This document shows positions 8,101 through 16,636 of a stretch of DNA of 25,854 nt, piece by piece; the first letter of the stretch is position 1, and each line of letters starts with the position of its first letter. The stretch covers positions 1 through 25,854 of the forward strand of contig JBMOQT010000001.1 in assembly GCA_049320945.1 (NCBI GenBank). Reading direction: 5' to 3'. The notes under the pieces were generated by a model that made no database searches, had not been told where the DNA came from, and saw only the letters and a list, made by a program, of their open reading frames with translations. The stretch is from DYIB01 sp049320945 (GTDB lineage Bacteria; Pseudomonadota; Gammaproteobacteria; Burkholderiales; Rhodocyclaceae). The position numbers and the translations under genes were made by a program.

Positions 8101-8676
8101 GCCGTGCAGGCCCAGATCGAGGATCTCCTGCACGCTGCCCGGATAGAGCAGGGGAATACCCACGGCCTCCAGCACCGTATCGGAATAACAGGTGATGGAG
8201 GAGGACTTGCCGCCGTGGTCGTCGCCGGCCAGCACCAGGGCGCCGCCCAGGGCGCTGGTGCCCGCCCAGTTGGCGTGGCGCAGGGCGTCCGCGGCCCGGT
8301 CCACACCCGGCCCCTTGCCGTACCAGATGCCGAACACGCCGTCCACCCGGCTGCCCGGGAACATGCCCAGGTACTGGGAGCCGGAAATGGCGGTGGCAGC
8401 CAGCTCCTCGTTCAGGCCCGGCCGGAACACGATGTCATGGCGCGCCAGAATGTCGCCCGCCGACCACAGGGCCATGTCATAGCCGCCCAGGGGCGAGCCG
8501 CGATAGCCGGAGATGTAGCCGCCGGTGCGGTGGCCGGCCGCGGCATCCCGGCGCCTTTGCTCGATGGGCAGGCGCACCAGGGCCTGGGTGCCGGTCATGA
8601 AGAACCAGCCTTCTTCGGCCGCGTACTTGTCGGACAGCGTCACCGAGTGCAGGCGATCGGGGGCGGATGGGGTCAT
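5152..8676 (-). CDS. Indolepyruvate ferredoxin oxidoreductase-type IorAB fusion protein
   Basis: The family converts arylpyruvates or other 2-oxoacids plus CoA to acyl-CoA and CO2, using thiamine diphosphate and iron-sulfur clusters and reducing ferredoxin or another low-potential carrier. The 1174-residue chain joins all parts. A pyrimidine/PFOR-like region spans about 1-420. The thiamine-diphosphate domain contains YCSGCPHNRS (438-446), GIGCHGM (458-464) and the GDG...N motif (GDGTYAHSG at 503-511, N532). A ferredoxin-like cysteine cluster follows (C640, C643, C646, C652, then C673, C679, C684). The gamma domain starts near 722 with NILVCGIGGTGIVTVGQV. A long C-terminal extension ends the chain, as in fused bacterial IorAB proteins. 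It is the last gene of the operon, 106 bases after tetR, with GGAGGAG before the ATG. Its substrate here is probably the operon's own 2-oxoacid rather than indolepyruvate. Confidence 0.9.
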   Translation of the reverse strand: MTPSAPDRLHSVTLSDKYAAEEGWFFMTGTQALVRLPIEQRRRDAAAGHRTGGYISGYRGSPLGGYDMALWSAGDILARHDIVFRPGLNEELAATAISGSQYLGMFPGSRVDGVFGIWYGKGPGVDRAADALRHANWAGTSALGGALVLAGDDHGGKSSSITCYSDTVLEAVGIPLLYPGSVQEILDLGLHGFALSRFSGSWVGMKLVTDVVESGAPVYVGPEAPPIVRPGDYQPPEQGLSIRPFELNLLPQEERIYHHRLYAVLAYARANGLNRIERDEPGARLGIVSAGKAYRDMTQALANLGIDAGRRRPALRVLKVGMVWPLDPEIVREFARGLDVIVVVEEKRPNLENQIRGILYGVPKAPRLVGKLADHYLFDRERGPWMIPNFGETNPALVASVLAAEFHRLDPACDVPLPGCSPAAASSVPAVVRTPSYCSGCPHNRSTRLPEGSRGLAGIGCHGMAVLLDPQNYRSISQMGGEGIQWLGQQPFTAEKHVFANIGDGTYAHSGLLAIRQAVAAHVPITYKLLFNGFVSMTGGQPVEGGQTVPQVLHSLSAEGVKKIALVSDDPGKYDKVPLPEGVQVHHRSRLDAVQRALREYPDVSVIVYDQPCAAERRRLRKKGKWADPPKRTFINTAVCEGCGDCGRVSTCLSIEPVDTELGRKRRINQSSCNKDFTCVEGFCPSFVTVHGGELRKTGKARPPEASQALPDPVLPEAAQGFNILVCGIGGTGIVTVGQVLAMAAYLDGLHCSSLDVMGMSQKYGAVLSHVRIAARPGDLHASRIGAGETDTLIGCDLIVASGNEAVATLAKGRSRGVICSDVISTAEFARNPDWAVDPAALLTRVRERTDREMVVLEGQRLATQLLGDAIAANMFMVGAAWQKGQIPVSLAAIERAIELNGVAVDMNKQAFLWGRRAAHDLKAVEASLRGASVIRFMPRANRSLDDVVKFRQDYLREYQDASYSRRYSALVERVRAAEARAGLGEQLAMAVAKGYFKLLAVKDEWEVARLYAAPEFRQELEATFQEGYTVRFHIGTWPFARKDPATGTVTKGEAGPWLWSVFRVMARLRFLRGSVLDPFRHGAERRLERRLLAQYEADIERILEDLTADTHGAAVKLASLPEKIRGFGPVKQASAGLADAERQRILQEIAELRARPAPQASQERNVSGEALRV

Positions 8677-8710
8677 GGGCTGTTGCTCCTCCAGGGCGTA
8701 CCGGGTTGCA

Positions 8711-8731
8711 CCCGCGCGCTGCGGGCGCGGG
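8711..8731. other. GC-rich stem-loop between tetR and the IorAB gene
   Basis: CCCGCGC and GCGCGGG form a perfect 7-bp stem around a 7-base loop in the 106-base gap. No T-run follows on either strand, so it is not a standard terminator. It could be an mRNA-stability or partial-termination element that lowers expression of the last operon gene; that role is only inferred. Confidence 0.35.
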
Positions 8732-8782
8732 CATCAGCGATTGGGATGTTCGTGTCTTGTTGTCGGACTGCGCGGCACCGCG

Positions 8783-9508
8783 CTAGCCCGACGGTTTCCG
8801 GCCCTTGCGCGACGCCTTCGTCTCCTCGGCAACCCGGTCGGGAGTCGGATTCACCCCGAGGATGCTGAGGATGGCGATGCGTAGGGCGCGCACCAGGGCG
8901 CGCCCGACCTTGGGCTGTCGTCCGCTGCGATGCCACTGCAGCACGTTGCCGCTGTAGATGGCGATGAAAAACAGCGACAGGTCCCGCTCCGAGATGGGCG
9001 GCCGGAATTCGCCCGACTTCACGCCTTCGCGGATGATGCGCTCGAAGGCCTTGGCCAGGCGCCCGTGGATGGCGTCCACCTGCTGCCGCACGCGCTCGCT
9101 GACGCTGGCCAGGTTGGCCGACAGGGTCACCACGAACAGCAGGCTGTCGGGCCGTTCCACGGCCTTCACCGCCTGCCGGTGCAGGTAGCGCACCAGCTTG
9201 TCGGTGGCGCTCAAGCCTTCGCTGAAGGCCTCGTCGGTGACCTGCATCGATTCGTGCTCGATCCGGGCGAGCAGTTCCAGCAGCAGCTCTTCCTTGCTGC
9301 CGAAGTAGTGATACACCGCCCCCTTGGTCAGGTCGCTCGCCTCGGCGATGTCGTCGATCGTGGTGTCCACATAGCCCCGGCGCACGAACAGCTTGAGCGC
9401 CGAGTCGAGAATGCGCTCGGTGCTGCGCTCGCGCGACACCTGTTTCTTGTTGGGCCGCGCCGTGCTCAGGCCGGCGGGCATCACGAGGGATAAGTCTTCC
9501 TTGGTCAT
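8783..9508 (-). CDS. TetR/AcrR-family transcriptional regulator
   Basis: The 241-residue protein has a TetR DNA-binding domain: ILDSALKLFVRRGYVDTTIDDIAEASDLTKGAVYHYFGSKEELL, with the helix-turn-helix at about 49-73. A helical ligand-binding domain follows, as in regulators that answer to acyl-CoA or other aromatic and fatty acyl ligands. The start codon overlaps the stop of the acyl-CoA ligase gene (ATGA), which supports this start and translational coupling. An alternative in-frame start is M10. Its place inside the catabolic operon suggests autoregulation and control of the divergent promoter region near 20330-20464, where TetR-like inverted repeats occur. Both the ligand and the operator assignment are inference. 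Confidence 0.92.
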   Translation of the reverse strand: MTKEDLSLVMPAGLSTARPNKKQVSRERSTERILDSALKLFVRRGYVDTTIDDIAEASDLTKGAVYHYFGSKEELLLELLARIEHESMQVTDEAFSEGLSATDKLVRYLHRQAVKAVERPDSLLFVVTLSANLASVSERVRQQVDAIHGRLAKAFERIIREGVKSGEFRPPISERDLSLFFIAIYSGNVLQWHRSGRQPKVGRALVRALRIAILSILGVNPTPDRVAEETKASRKGRKPSG

Positions 9509-11190
9509 TGGGTATTACCTTCTCCAGGAGCGGTCCCCTGGTCGTAGAACTGTTGCAGCGAGATGCCGGCGGACTTGCGGTCCCACACCTGCGCGCCGAC
9601 GCCGCGGGCGCGCAGCTCGTTCTTGCGCACCTTGTTGGTGGGCGTGCGCGGCAGCGCCTCCAGGCATTCGATGTAGCGCGGCACCATGTGGTGGGGCAGC
9701 TGTCGCGCCAGGTAGGCCAGGAGTTCTTTCATGTCCAGGCTCACCCCCGGCCGCGGCACGACGCACAGCTTCACGTCGTCATCGCCCTCGAACTCGGAGG
9801 GCACGCCCACGGCGGCCGCCTCCAGGATGTCCGGATGGGCAAGGGCGGCGGATTCGATGTCGTAGGAAGAGATGCTCTCGGCGCGCCGGCGGATGCGGTC
9901 CTTCATGCGATCCACGAAGTAGAACCAGCCGTCCGCGTCGCGATAGGCCGAGTCCCCCGTGTGGAACCACAGGTTGCGCCAGGTCTCCACGGTCTGCTCC
10001 GCCATGCCGAGATAGCCCTGCATCAGGATCCACGGGTAGCGCGGCCTGACCACCAGCTCGCCGATGGTGCCCGGGGGCAGTTCCTCGTCGGTGGCGGGAT
10101 CGACCACGCGCACGTCGAACAGTTCGTCGTCGTTGCGCCCGCAGCTTCCCTCCCGCAGCGGCTCGTCCAGGGGATGCCACACCGGCACGCCCACCTCGGT
10201 CATGCCCCACACCTCGATGCCCTTCAGGGCGAAGCGGCGCTCCACGTCGCGGGCGATGCGCTTGGGAAAGGGCGCGGTCAGGATGCGCCGCACGGGATTG
10301 TCATGGTCATCGGGCCGCTCCGGCTGGGCGTGGATCATCTCCAGCATGGGACCGTGGGCCAGGCCCGCCGTGGCCCGGTATTCCCTCACCCGGTCCAGCC
10401 AGTGCCCGGGCTGGAAGCTGCGGTCCAGGACCACCAGCCCGCCGGTCATGAAGGTTCCCAGCACGGCCATGAACTTGCCCGCCATGTGGAACATGGGATG
10501 GAAGCAGTAGAAGCAGTCCTCCCCGTCCAGGCCCAGGCCGCGCACCGTGGTGGCGGCCAGCAGGCATACTTGCGCGTGGGGCATGAGTACGCCCTTGGCC
10601 GGTCCCGTCGTGCCCGAGGTGTAGATCACCGAGGCGATCTCCGAGGGCGCGATGGAGCGGGCCTGGGCCAGCACCGCGTCGATGCCGTTGGCATTGGGCA
10701 GCTCGTGGAACGGGCGCCACGCCAGGCGCGAGTCCCGGGCCGCGGCCGGGATGTCGCCCACCACGAACACCTGCTCCAGGTGCGCCAGCTTCGGCAGGCT
10801 CTGCAGCAGCGTCGGCACGTGCTCGGCGAAGGTGATCAGGTGCCGGGCCCGGGAGTTGTTCAGCGCGTGCTCCAGGGAGGCGCCCCGGTAGGCGGTGTTG
10901 ATGCACACCTCGACCGCGCCCGCCAGCCCGAGGGCGAGCCAGCTGCAGATGGTCTCGTAGCTGTTGGGGGCGAGGATCGCCACGGTCTCGCCGCGGGCCA
11001 TGCCGGCCTTGCCCAGTCCCGCCGCCAGGGCGGCGGCGTCCCGCAGCAGCTGGCGATAGGTGACGGGCTCCTCGCCCACAAGCTGGATGGCCGGCCGCTC
11101 CGGCCGGCTTCCGGCCTGTTCCATCAAGACGATGGGCACGGTCAGAAGCCGGCAGGAGGCGAGCGAGCCGGAGTAGCGCTGGTCAGTCAT
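9505..11190 (-). CDS. AMP-forming acyl-CoA ligase (ANL superfamily)
   Basis: The enzyme activates a carboxylic acid with ATP and CoA, through an acyl-adenylate, to an acyl-CoA. All core motifs are present in the 561-residue chain: the P-loop YTSGTTGPAKG at 190-200, WGMTEVG at 328-334, HTGD at 410-413, the hinge DRMKDRIRRRAESIS from 427, and the adenylation lysine K520 in PRTPTNKVRK. Overall wording resembles CaiC-like carnitine/crotonobetaine-CoA and medium-chain ligases, but the acid-binding pocket cannot be assigned from sequence alone. Its start overlaps the end of the binding-protein gene by 8 bases and its stop overlaps the tetR start by 4, so it is firmly within the operon. It probably activates the acid imported by the neighbouring Liv-type transporter. 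Confidence 0.92.
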   Translation of the reverse strand: MTDQRYSGSLASCRLLTVPIVLMEQAGSRPERPAIQLVGEEPVTYRQLLRDAAALAAGLGKAGMARGETVAILAPNSYETICSWLALGLAGAVEVCINTAYRGASLEHALNNSRARHLITFAEHVPTLLQSLPKLAHLEQVFVVGDIPAAARDSRLAWRPFHELPNANGIDAVLAQARSIAPSEIASVIYTSGTTGPAKGVLMPHAQVCLLAATTVRGLGLDGEDCFYCFHPMFHMAGKFMAVLGTFMTGGLVVLDRSFQPGHWLDRVREYRATAGLAHGPMLEMIHAQPERPDDHDNPVRRILTAPFPKRIARDVERRFALKGIEVWGMTEVGVPVWHPLDEPLREGSCGRNDDELFDVRVVDPATDEELPPGTIGELVVRPRYPWILMQGYLGMAEQTVETWRNLWFHTGDSAYRDADGWFYFVDRMKDRIRRRAESISSYDIESAALAHPDILEAAAVGVPSEFEGDDDVKLCVVPRPGVSLDMKELLAYLARQLPHHMVPRYIECLEALPRTPTNKVRKNELRARGVGAQVWDRKSAGISLQQFYDQGTAPGEGNTQ

Positions 11191-12340
11191 TGCGTACGGT
11201 GACGAACTTGCCGTTGCGGATCTGCACGGTGGTCAGGAAGTCGCTGCTCCAGCCATCGTGGTTGTCCGGCGAGTAGCAGGCCGTGCCCGTGGTGTAGGAC
11301 TTGAGGCCGCACAGGCTCTCCAGGCTGTCGCGCAGGGCCTTGCCGGTGATCTCGCCCTTGATCTTCCTGGCCGCCTCGGCTATCGCCACCATGCCGTTGG
11401 CGCTGATCAGCTCGCCGAATCCCTGGGGCTGCTTGCCCGCCGCCTTGATCAGCTGGCCCAGCTGGGTGAGTTGGGGCGACGGGTCGTCCCAGTTGGCCAG
11501 CACCACCAGCTTCACCCCTTCTCCCGCCGGGCCGGCGGCGTCGATGAAGGCCCGCTGGCCCAGGCCCACCGGCGCCCACAGCTGGGCCTTCATGTCGATC
11601 TGCCGGGCGGCGCGCACGAAGGCGGCCCCCAGCGCCGGCGCCGACGCCTGCACCAGCACCACGTCGGGATTGGCGTTACGGATGCGCGTGGCCTGGGGCG
11701 TCAGATCCGTGGCGTTCAGGGGCGCGGCGGCGACCCCGGCGATTTCCAGGCCCATTTTCTTGGCGAGTTCCTGCATGTAGTCCGCGGTGTTTTTGCCATA
11801 GGCGTCTTCCTGGTAGAAGATGCCCACCTTCTTGGCCCCGCCGGCGGTGGCGCGCTGCACCAGCACTTCCGTGTTGGTGAGGTCGCCGGTCAGGGTCCGG
11901 AACACCCAGGGATAGAAACGGTTCTCCTTGGATGTGACCGAGAGCGTACCATTTGGCGCCAGGATCGGCACCTCGTAGCGCATGGCCACCGGGGCGGCCG
12001 CCAGGGTGCCGCTGCCCGTGGTGGCGCCGAGGATGGCTACCACCTTGTCCTTCTGGATGAGCTGGGTGGCGCCGCGCGCGGCCTCCGTCGGGTTGGTGGC
12101 GTCGTCATAAATGGCCAGCTCGATCTTCCTGCCGTTGATGCCGCCCTCGGCGTTGATCTTCCTGGCCAGGATTTCCGCGGCGTCCCGCTCCGGTATGCCG
12201 AAGGGCGCGGCCGGGCCGCTCAGGCTCAGCAGCAGGCCGATGCGAATGGGTTCGGCGGCGATCGTCGGGGCCGCCGCCACGGCGCCCATGGCCACCAGGC
12301 CGGCTGCCAGGGCTTTCTTCAGGAACACGCGTCTCATCAT
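11183..12340 (-). CDS. Periplasmic binding protein of a branched-chain amino acid-type (HAAT) ABC transporter
   Basis: The 385-residue protein belongs to the LivJ/LivK family (type I periplasmic binding protein). After a signal peptide (MMRRVFLKKALAAGLVAMGAVAAAPTIAAEP) comes the family opening IRIGLLLSLSGPAA, then KINAEGGINGRKIEL, VVAILGATTGSGT and KKVGIFYQEDAYG. In aromatic- and aliphatic-acid degraders such proteins often bind organic acids rather than amino acids. The start at 12340 is chosen because AGGAGG lies six bases upstream; the next codon is also ATG, and an ATG at 12361 lacks such a site. The signal peptide begins RRVFLKK, close to the twin-arginine pattern RRxFLK, so Tat export is possible. 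It is separated from livFGMH by three enzyme genes but probably serves that transporter. Confidence 0.93.
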   Translation of the reverse strand: MMRRVFLKKALAAGLVAMGAVAAAPTIAAEPIRIGLLLSLSGPAAPFGIPERDAAEILARKINAEGGINGRKIELAIYDDATNPTEAARGATQLIQKDKVVAILGATTGSGTLAAAPVAMRYEVPILAPNGTLSVTSKENRFYPWVFRTLTGDLTNTEVLVQRATAGGAKKVGIFYQEDAYGKNTADYMQELAKKMGLEIAGVAAAPLNATDLTPQATRIRNANPDVVLVQASAPALGAAFVRAARQIDMKAQLWAPVGLGQRAFIDAAGPAGEGVKLVVLANWDDPSPQLTQLGQLIKAAGKQPQGFGELISANGMVAIAEAARKIKGEITGKALRDSLESLCGLKSYTTGTACYSPDNHDGWSSDFLTTVQIRNGKFVTVRND

Positions 12341-12365
12341 CTCTCTCCTCCTCGGTTGCATGATG

Positions 12366-13520
12366 TCACTGCTTTACGCTGTGGCGGCTGAGCCATCTGC
12401 GTTCGATCTCCGCCCTGTCGCCGTCCAGCTGCGGCGGCCCGCGCCGGATCTGCACCGGCGTGTCGGACAGCTTCAGCGGATTGGCCACTACCGGGACGTC
12501 GTCCTGTCCTGCCACGGGTACCCTCGTGACCATGCCGTTGTGCTGCACCTGGGGATGCCCGAGCGCCTCCGCCAGGGTGAGCACCGGGGCGCACAGCACG
12601 TCGGTTTCCGTGAAGCGGGCCAGCGCCTCGTCGCGCCCCAGGTGCGCCACATGGGGCTGCAGCAGGCGGTAGATTTCCTCCCGGCGCTCCAGCTGCTCGG
12701 GCACCGTGCCGAAGCCCGGCTGGGCGCTGGCGTCAGGCAGATCCAGGGCGCGGCACATGAGGGCCAGCGGGTTTTCGCGGAAGAAGCCGAGAACGGTGAT
12801 CCAGCCGTCCCGGGTCTGGAACAGGAAATTGAGGCCGCGGGCAAACCAGCGGGTCTCGTGGCCGTAGTTGAGCTGCAACGTCGCCTCCAGCATCTGGATG
12901 GCGATGGCCGTGTCCAGCAGGGACACGCTCACCCGCTGTCCCCGGCCGGTCTTCTGCCGCGCCAGCAGGGCGGCCAGTATCCCCTGCGCCAGGGCCATGC
13001 CTGAGGCATAGTCCACCGACGGCGCGTTGGCGAAGCGCGGCACCCCGTCCGCTCCGGCCGCGGCCATGGCCATGCCGCTCAGGGACTGGATCACCAGGTC
13101 CTGCCCGCCCAGGCGCGACAGGGGGCCGGACTCGCCGTAGCCGGTGGCGCTGGCGAACACCAGGCGCGGATTCCTGCGCGCCAGCTCCTCGTAGCCGAAG
13201 CCCAGGCGTTCCAGCGCCCCCGGGCGGTAGTTGTGGATGAGCACGTCGGCCTCCTCCAGCAGCTCGGCCAGGTCCCGCTTGCCCTGTTCGCTCTTCAGGT
13301 CCAGGCACAGGGACCGCTTGTTGCGATTGACCGCGGCGAAATACGAGCTCATCTCGCCCCGGGCCTGGGCCGCGGGGTCCATGCGGCGCAGGATGTCGCC
13401 CGTGCCCACGCGCTCGATCTTGATGACATCGGCGCCGAGATCGCCGAGGACCTGGGCCGCCAGGGGCGCCTGGTACACCTCGCTCAGCTCGACCACCAGA
13501 TGACCGTCCAACACTCCCAT
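12366..13520 (-). CDS. CaiB/BaiF-family (class III) CoA-transferase
   Basis: Class III CoA-transferases move CoA between carboxylic acids through an active-site aspartyl-CoA anhydride or thioester. The 384-residue protein has the family N-terminus VVELSEVYQAPLAAQVLGDLGADVIKIE, then NRNKRSLCLDLKSEQG, DVLIHNYRPGALERLGFGYEEL and FASATGYGESGP. The likely catalytic aspartate is D170 in SVDYASGMALAQG. It lacks the GHDINY motif of the racemase subgroup, unlike its neighbour at 14695-15840, so the two family members in this operon should have different roles. GAGGAGG precedes the ATG. It sits 11 bases after the acyl-CoA dehydrogenase and 25 before the binding-protein start. The acid pair it uses is unknown. 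Confidence 0.9.
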   Translation of the reverse strand: MGVLDGHLVVELSEVYQAPLAAQVLGDLGADVIKIERVGTGDILRRMDPAAQARGEMSSYFAAVNRNKRSLCLDLKSEQGKRDLAELLEEADVLIHNYRPGALERLGFGYEELARRNPRLVFASATGYGESGPLSRLGGQDLVIQSLSGMAMAAAGADGVPRFANAPSVDYASGMALAQGILAALLARQKTGRGQRVSVSLLDTAIAIQMLEATLQLNYGHETRWFARGLNFLFQTRDGWITVLGFFRENPLALMCRALDLPDASAQPGFGTVPEQLERREEIYRLLQPHVAHLGRDEALARFTETDVLCAPVLTLAEALGHPQVQHNGMVTRVPVAGQDDVPVVANPLKLSDTPVQIRRGPPQLDGDRAEIERRWLSRHSVKQ

Positions 13521-13531
13521 GGGCAGCCTCC

Positions 13532-14665
13532 TCAGTCCTGATAGACGTACTTGGCGATGATCATCTTCTGGATCTGGTTGGTGCCTTCGTAGATCTGGGT
13601 GATCTTGGCGTCGCGCATCATGCGTTCAACCGGATACTCCTTCAGGTAGCCGTAGCCGCCGTGGAGCTGCACCGCCTGGGTGGTGACCTCCATGGCCACG
13701 TCGCTGCACAGCATCTTGGCCATGGAGGCATAGGCGCGCGCCTTGGCGGCATCGGCGGAAGCGAACTCCACCGCCCGGTACAGCAGGGCGCGGGCCGATT
13801 CCACCTTGACCGCCATGTCGGCGACCATGGCCCGGGTCAGCTGGTAGCGGGACACCGGCTCGCCGAAGGGCTTGCGCTCCTGGGTGTATTTCACCGCCTC
13901 GTCCAGGGCCCCCTGAGCGATGCCCAGGGCCTGGGCGGCGATGAGCGGCCGGGAGATGGTCAGGGAGATCATCATGCGCTCGTATCCCCCGGTGGCGTCG
14001 CCCACCACACGGGATTCGGGAATGCGGCAGTCGTCGAAGATCATGTCGGCCGTGGGGCTCGCCCGCAGGCCCATCTTGTCCTCGAGCCTGCCGACCATGA
14101 CGCCGGGATCGTCCCGGTGCACCATGAAGATGCCGAAGTGGCGCTCGTCGGTCTTGGCCAGCACCAGGTACCAGTCGGCCCAGCCGGCATTGGTGATGAA
14201 GCGCTTGGTGCCGTTGATGACCCATTGATCGCGCTCCTGGCGGGCCGTGGTGCGGATGCCGGCGACATTGGAGCCGCCGTGGGGCTCGGTCAGGCACCAG
14301 GCCGCCATGCAGTCGCCGCGCGCCACCTGGGGGATGATGGCGCGCTTGAGCTCCTCGGAGCCGAAGCGCGCCAGGGGATCCAGGGCGGCCCAGGCGGTCA
14401 TGAGCGTGAGGCCGGCCGAGGCGCAGCCGCGCGATACCTCCTCGACGGCGATGACCTGGGACATCAGGTCGCCGTCCTGGCCGCCCAGCTCTTCCGGAAA
14501 GGGCAGGCCCAGCAGGCCGGCCTCGCGGAAAGCCTGAACCGCCTGCAGCGGCGGCTGCCCCGTGCGGTCGGTCTCTTGCGCGTGGGGGATCACCCGCTCC
14601 CGCGTCAGGCGCACCAGCATGTCCCTGAACTCGTCGTACATTCTCGATTGCGATTCCTGCAGCAT
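13532..14665 (-). CDS. Acyl-CoA dehydrogenase
   Basis: This FAD enzyme introduces an alpha-beta double bond into an acyl-CoA and passes electrons to electron-transfer flavoprotein. The 377-residue chain has the family order: an N-terminal helical domain, GLPFPEELGGQDGD (53-66), AWCLTEPHGGSN (122-133), WVINGTKRFITNAGWADWYLVLAKT (148-172), KMGLRASPT, TQERKPFGEP (261-270), AVQLHGGYGYLKEYPVER and IYEGTNQIQ. The catalytic base is probably E360, the usual position for short-chain, short/branched-chain and medium-chain enzymes. The ATG at 14665 has AAGGAGA five bases upstream; the frame is open further upstream but only as antisense of the racemase gene. No ETF gene is in the window. With the racemase next to it, a methyl-branched acyl-CoA is a reasonable substrate guess. 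Confidence 0.93.
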   Translation of the reverse strand: MLQESQSRMYDEFRDMLVRLTRERVIPHAQETDRTGQPPLQAVQAFREAGLLGLPFPEELGGQDGDLMSQVIAVEEVSRGCASAGLTLMTAWAALDPLARFGSEELKRAIIPQVARGDCMAAWCLTEPHGGSNVAGIRTTARQERDQWVINGTKRFITNAGWADWYLVLAKTDERHFGIFMVHRDDPGVMVGRLEDKMGLRASPTADMIFDDCRIPESRVVGDATGGYERMMISLTISRPLIAAQALGIAQGALDEAVKYTQERKPFGEPVSRYQLTRAMVADMAVKVESARALLYRAVEFASADAAKARAYASMAKMLCSDVAMEVTTQAVQLHGGYGYLKEYPVERMMRDAKITQIYEGTNQIQKMIIAKYVYQD

Positions 14666-14694
14666 TGGCGTCTCCTTGTCAGCGTTCAGCGGCT

Positions 14695-15840
14695 TTAGCG
14701 CAAGTCGGGGGGCCAGGACAGACCCGTGGTCTCCACGGGCTGCCCGGAGGGCCGCAGGCGGGCGATGGCGGCGGCGTCGAAGCCCGCCTCCACCAGCACC
14801 TCCTCGGTCCTGTCGGTCAGGTCCACCGGGGGCGGCGCGGCGGCGCGCTCGAACTTGGGCACCGTCGGCACGGCGCGCTCGCCGTTGCCTGCGAGGCGGG
14901 CGCGCACCTGGGGTTCGTCCCACACCTCATGGGGCTCGAGGACGGGTGTCACGCAGGCGTCGCAGTGGGCGAAGCGCGCCGCCCACACGTCGCGCGCGGC
15001 GGAGGCGAAGCGCTCACTCAGGGCCGCTTCGATGCGCGGCCAGTTGGCGGTCACCATGTGGTCGGGAACCTCGCCCAGTTCCAGCCGGGTCCACAGCTTC
15101 TCGAAAAAGCCCCGCTCCAGGGCGCCCACCGCGACAAAGCGCCCGTCGGCGCAGCGATAGGTGCGGTAGAAGGGTGCGCTGCCGGTGATCAGCCCCTGGC
15201 CGCGCCCCTGCATGGCGGCCGTTCCCCACACGGGGAAGTGCATGGCCATCATGGACAGACAGCCGTCCACCATGGCGGCGTCCACCGTCTGCCCGGCGCC
15301 GGTGCGGCTGCGCTCCAGCAGCGCCGAGACGATGCCGAACGCCGCCAGCAGGCCGCCGCCGCCGAAATCGGCCAGCAGGTTCAAGGGCGGATAGGGCCGG
15401 TCGCCGGCGGGCCCGAACGCCCCCAGGGCGCCGGACAGGCCCAGGTAGTTGATGTCGTGGCCCGCGTCCTGGGCGCGCGGCCCGCTCTGGCCATAGCCGG
15501 TGAGGGAACAATAGACCAGTCCCGGGTTGTCGGCCCGCAGCACCTCGGGGTCTGCGCCGATGCGCCGTGCCACGCCGGGCCGGAATCCTTCCACCAGCAC
15601 GTCGGCGCGGGCGCACAGGCGGCGCAGGGCGGCGCGGCCGTCGTCGCTTTTCAGGTCCAGGGTGATGAAGCGCTTGCCGCGGGACAGCTCGGGTACCGCG
15701 ACTCCGGCCCGGCCGCCGGATACCACGATCACGTCGGCGCCCAGGTCGGCGAGCAGCATGGTGCAATAGGGCCCGGGTGCCAGGCGGGTCAGATCGATCA
15801 CCCGTATGCCGGCGAGCGGCCCCGTCCTTCGTTCAGTCAT
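14695..15840 (-). CDS. Alpha-methylacyl-CoA racemase-type CaiB/BaiF protein
   Basis: Enzymes of this subgroup epimerise the methyl-bearing C2 of (2R)/(2S)-methylacyl-CoA by proton abstraction and return, which prepares the S-isomer for acyl-CoA dehydrogenase. The 381-residue protein carries the diagnostic GHDINYLGLSGALG with H128, and NLLADFGGGG with D158. By motif and spacing these correspond to the catalytic His126/Asp156 pair of the mycobacterial racemase. Other family segments are GIRVIDLTRLAPGPYCTMLLADLGADVI, DVLVEGFRPGVARRIGADPE and VYCSLTGYGQSGP. It lies 22 bases after livF and 29 before the acyl-CoA dehydrogenase. This gene gives the best clue to the substrate: an acyl-CoA with a 2-methyl branch, as in isoprenoid or steroid side-chain degradation or some phenylpropanoid routes. 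Confidence 0.88.
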   Translation of the reverse strand: MTERRTGPLAGIRVIDLTRLAPGPYCTMLLADLGADVIVVSGGRAGVAVPELSRGKRFITLDLKSDDGRAALRRLCARADVLVEGFRPGVARRIGADPEVLRADNPGLVYCSLTGYGQSGPRAQDAGHDINYLGLSGALGAFGPAGDRPYPPLNLLADFGGGGLLAAFGIVSALLERSRTGAGQTVDAAMVDGCLSMMAMHFPVWGTAAMQGRGQGLITGSAPFYRTYRCADGRFVAVGALERGFFEKLWTRLELGEVPDHMVTANWPRIEAALSERFASAARDVWAARFAHCDACVTPVLEPHEVWDEPQVRARLAGNGERAVPTVPKFERAAAPPPVDLTDRTEEVLVEAGFDAAAIARLRPSGQPVETTGLSWPPDLR

Positions 15841-15862
15841 TCTGTCTTCCCATGTAGAGTGG

Positions 15863-16632
<770 letters not shown>

Positions 16633-16636
<4 letters not shown>

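Noticed and set aside
5575..8868. Plus-strand open frame of about 1100 codons opposite the IorAB gene
   Set aside because: It is antisense to a clearly functional gene with complete cofactor motifs; the translation is His/Gln/Gly-rich and low in complexity. Overlapping real coding of this size is very unlikely.
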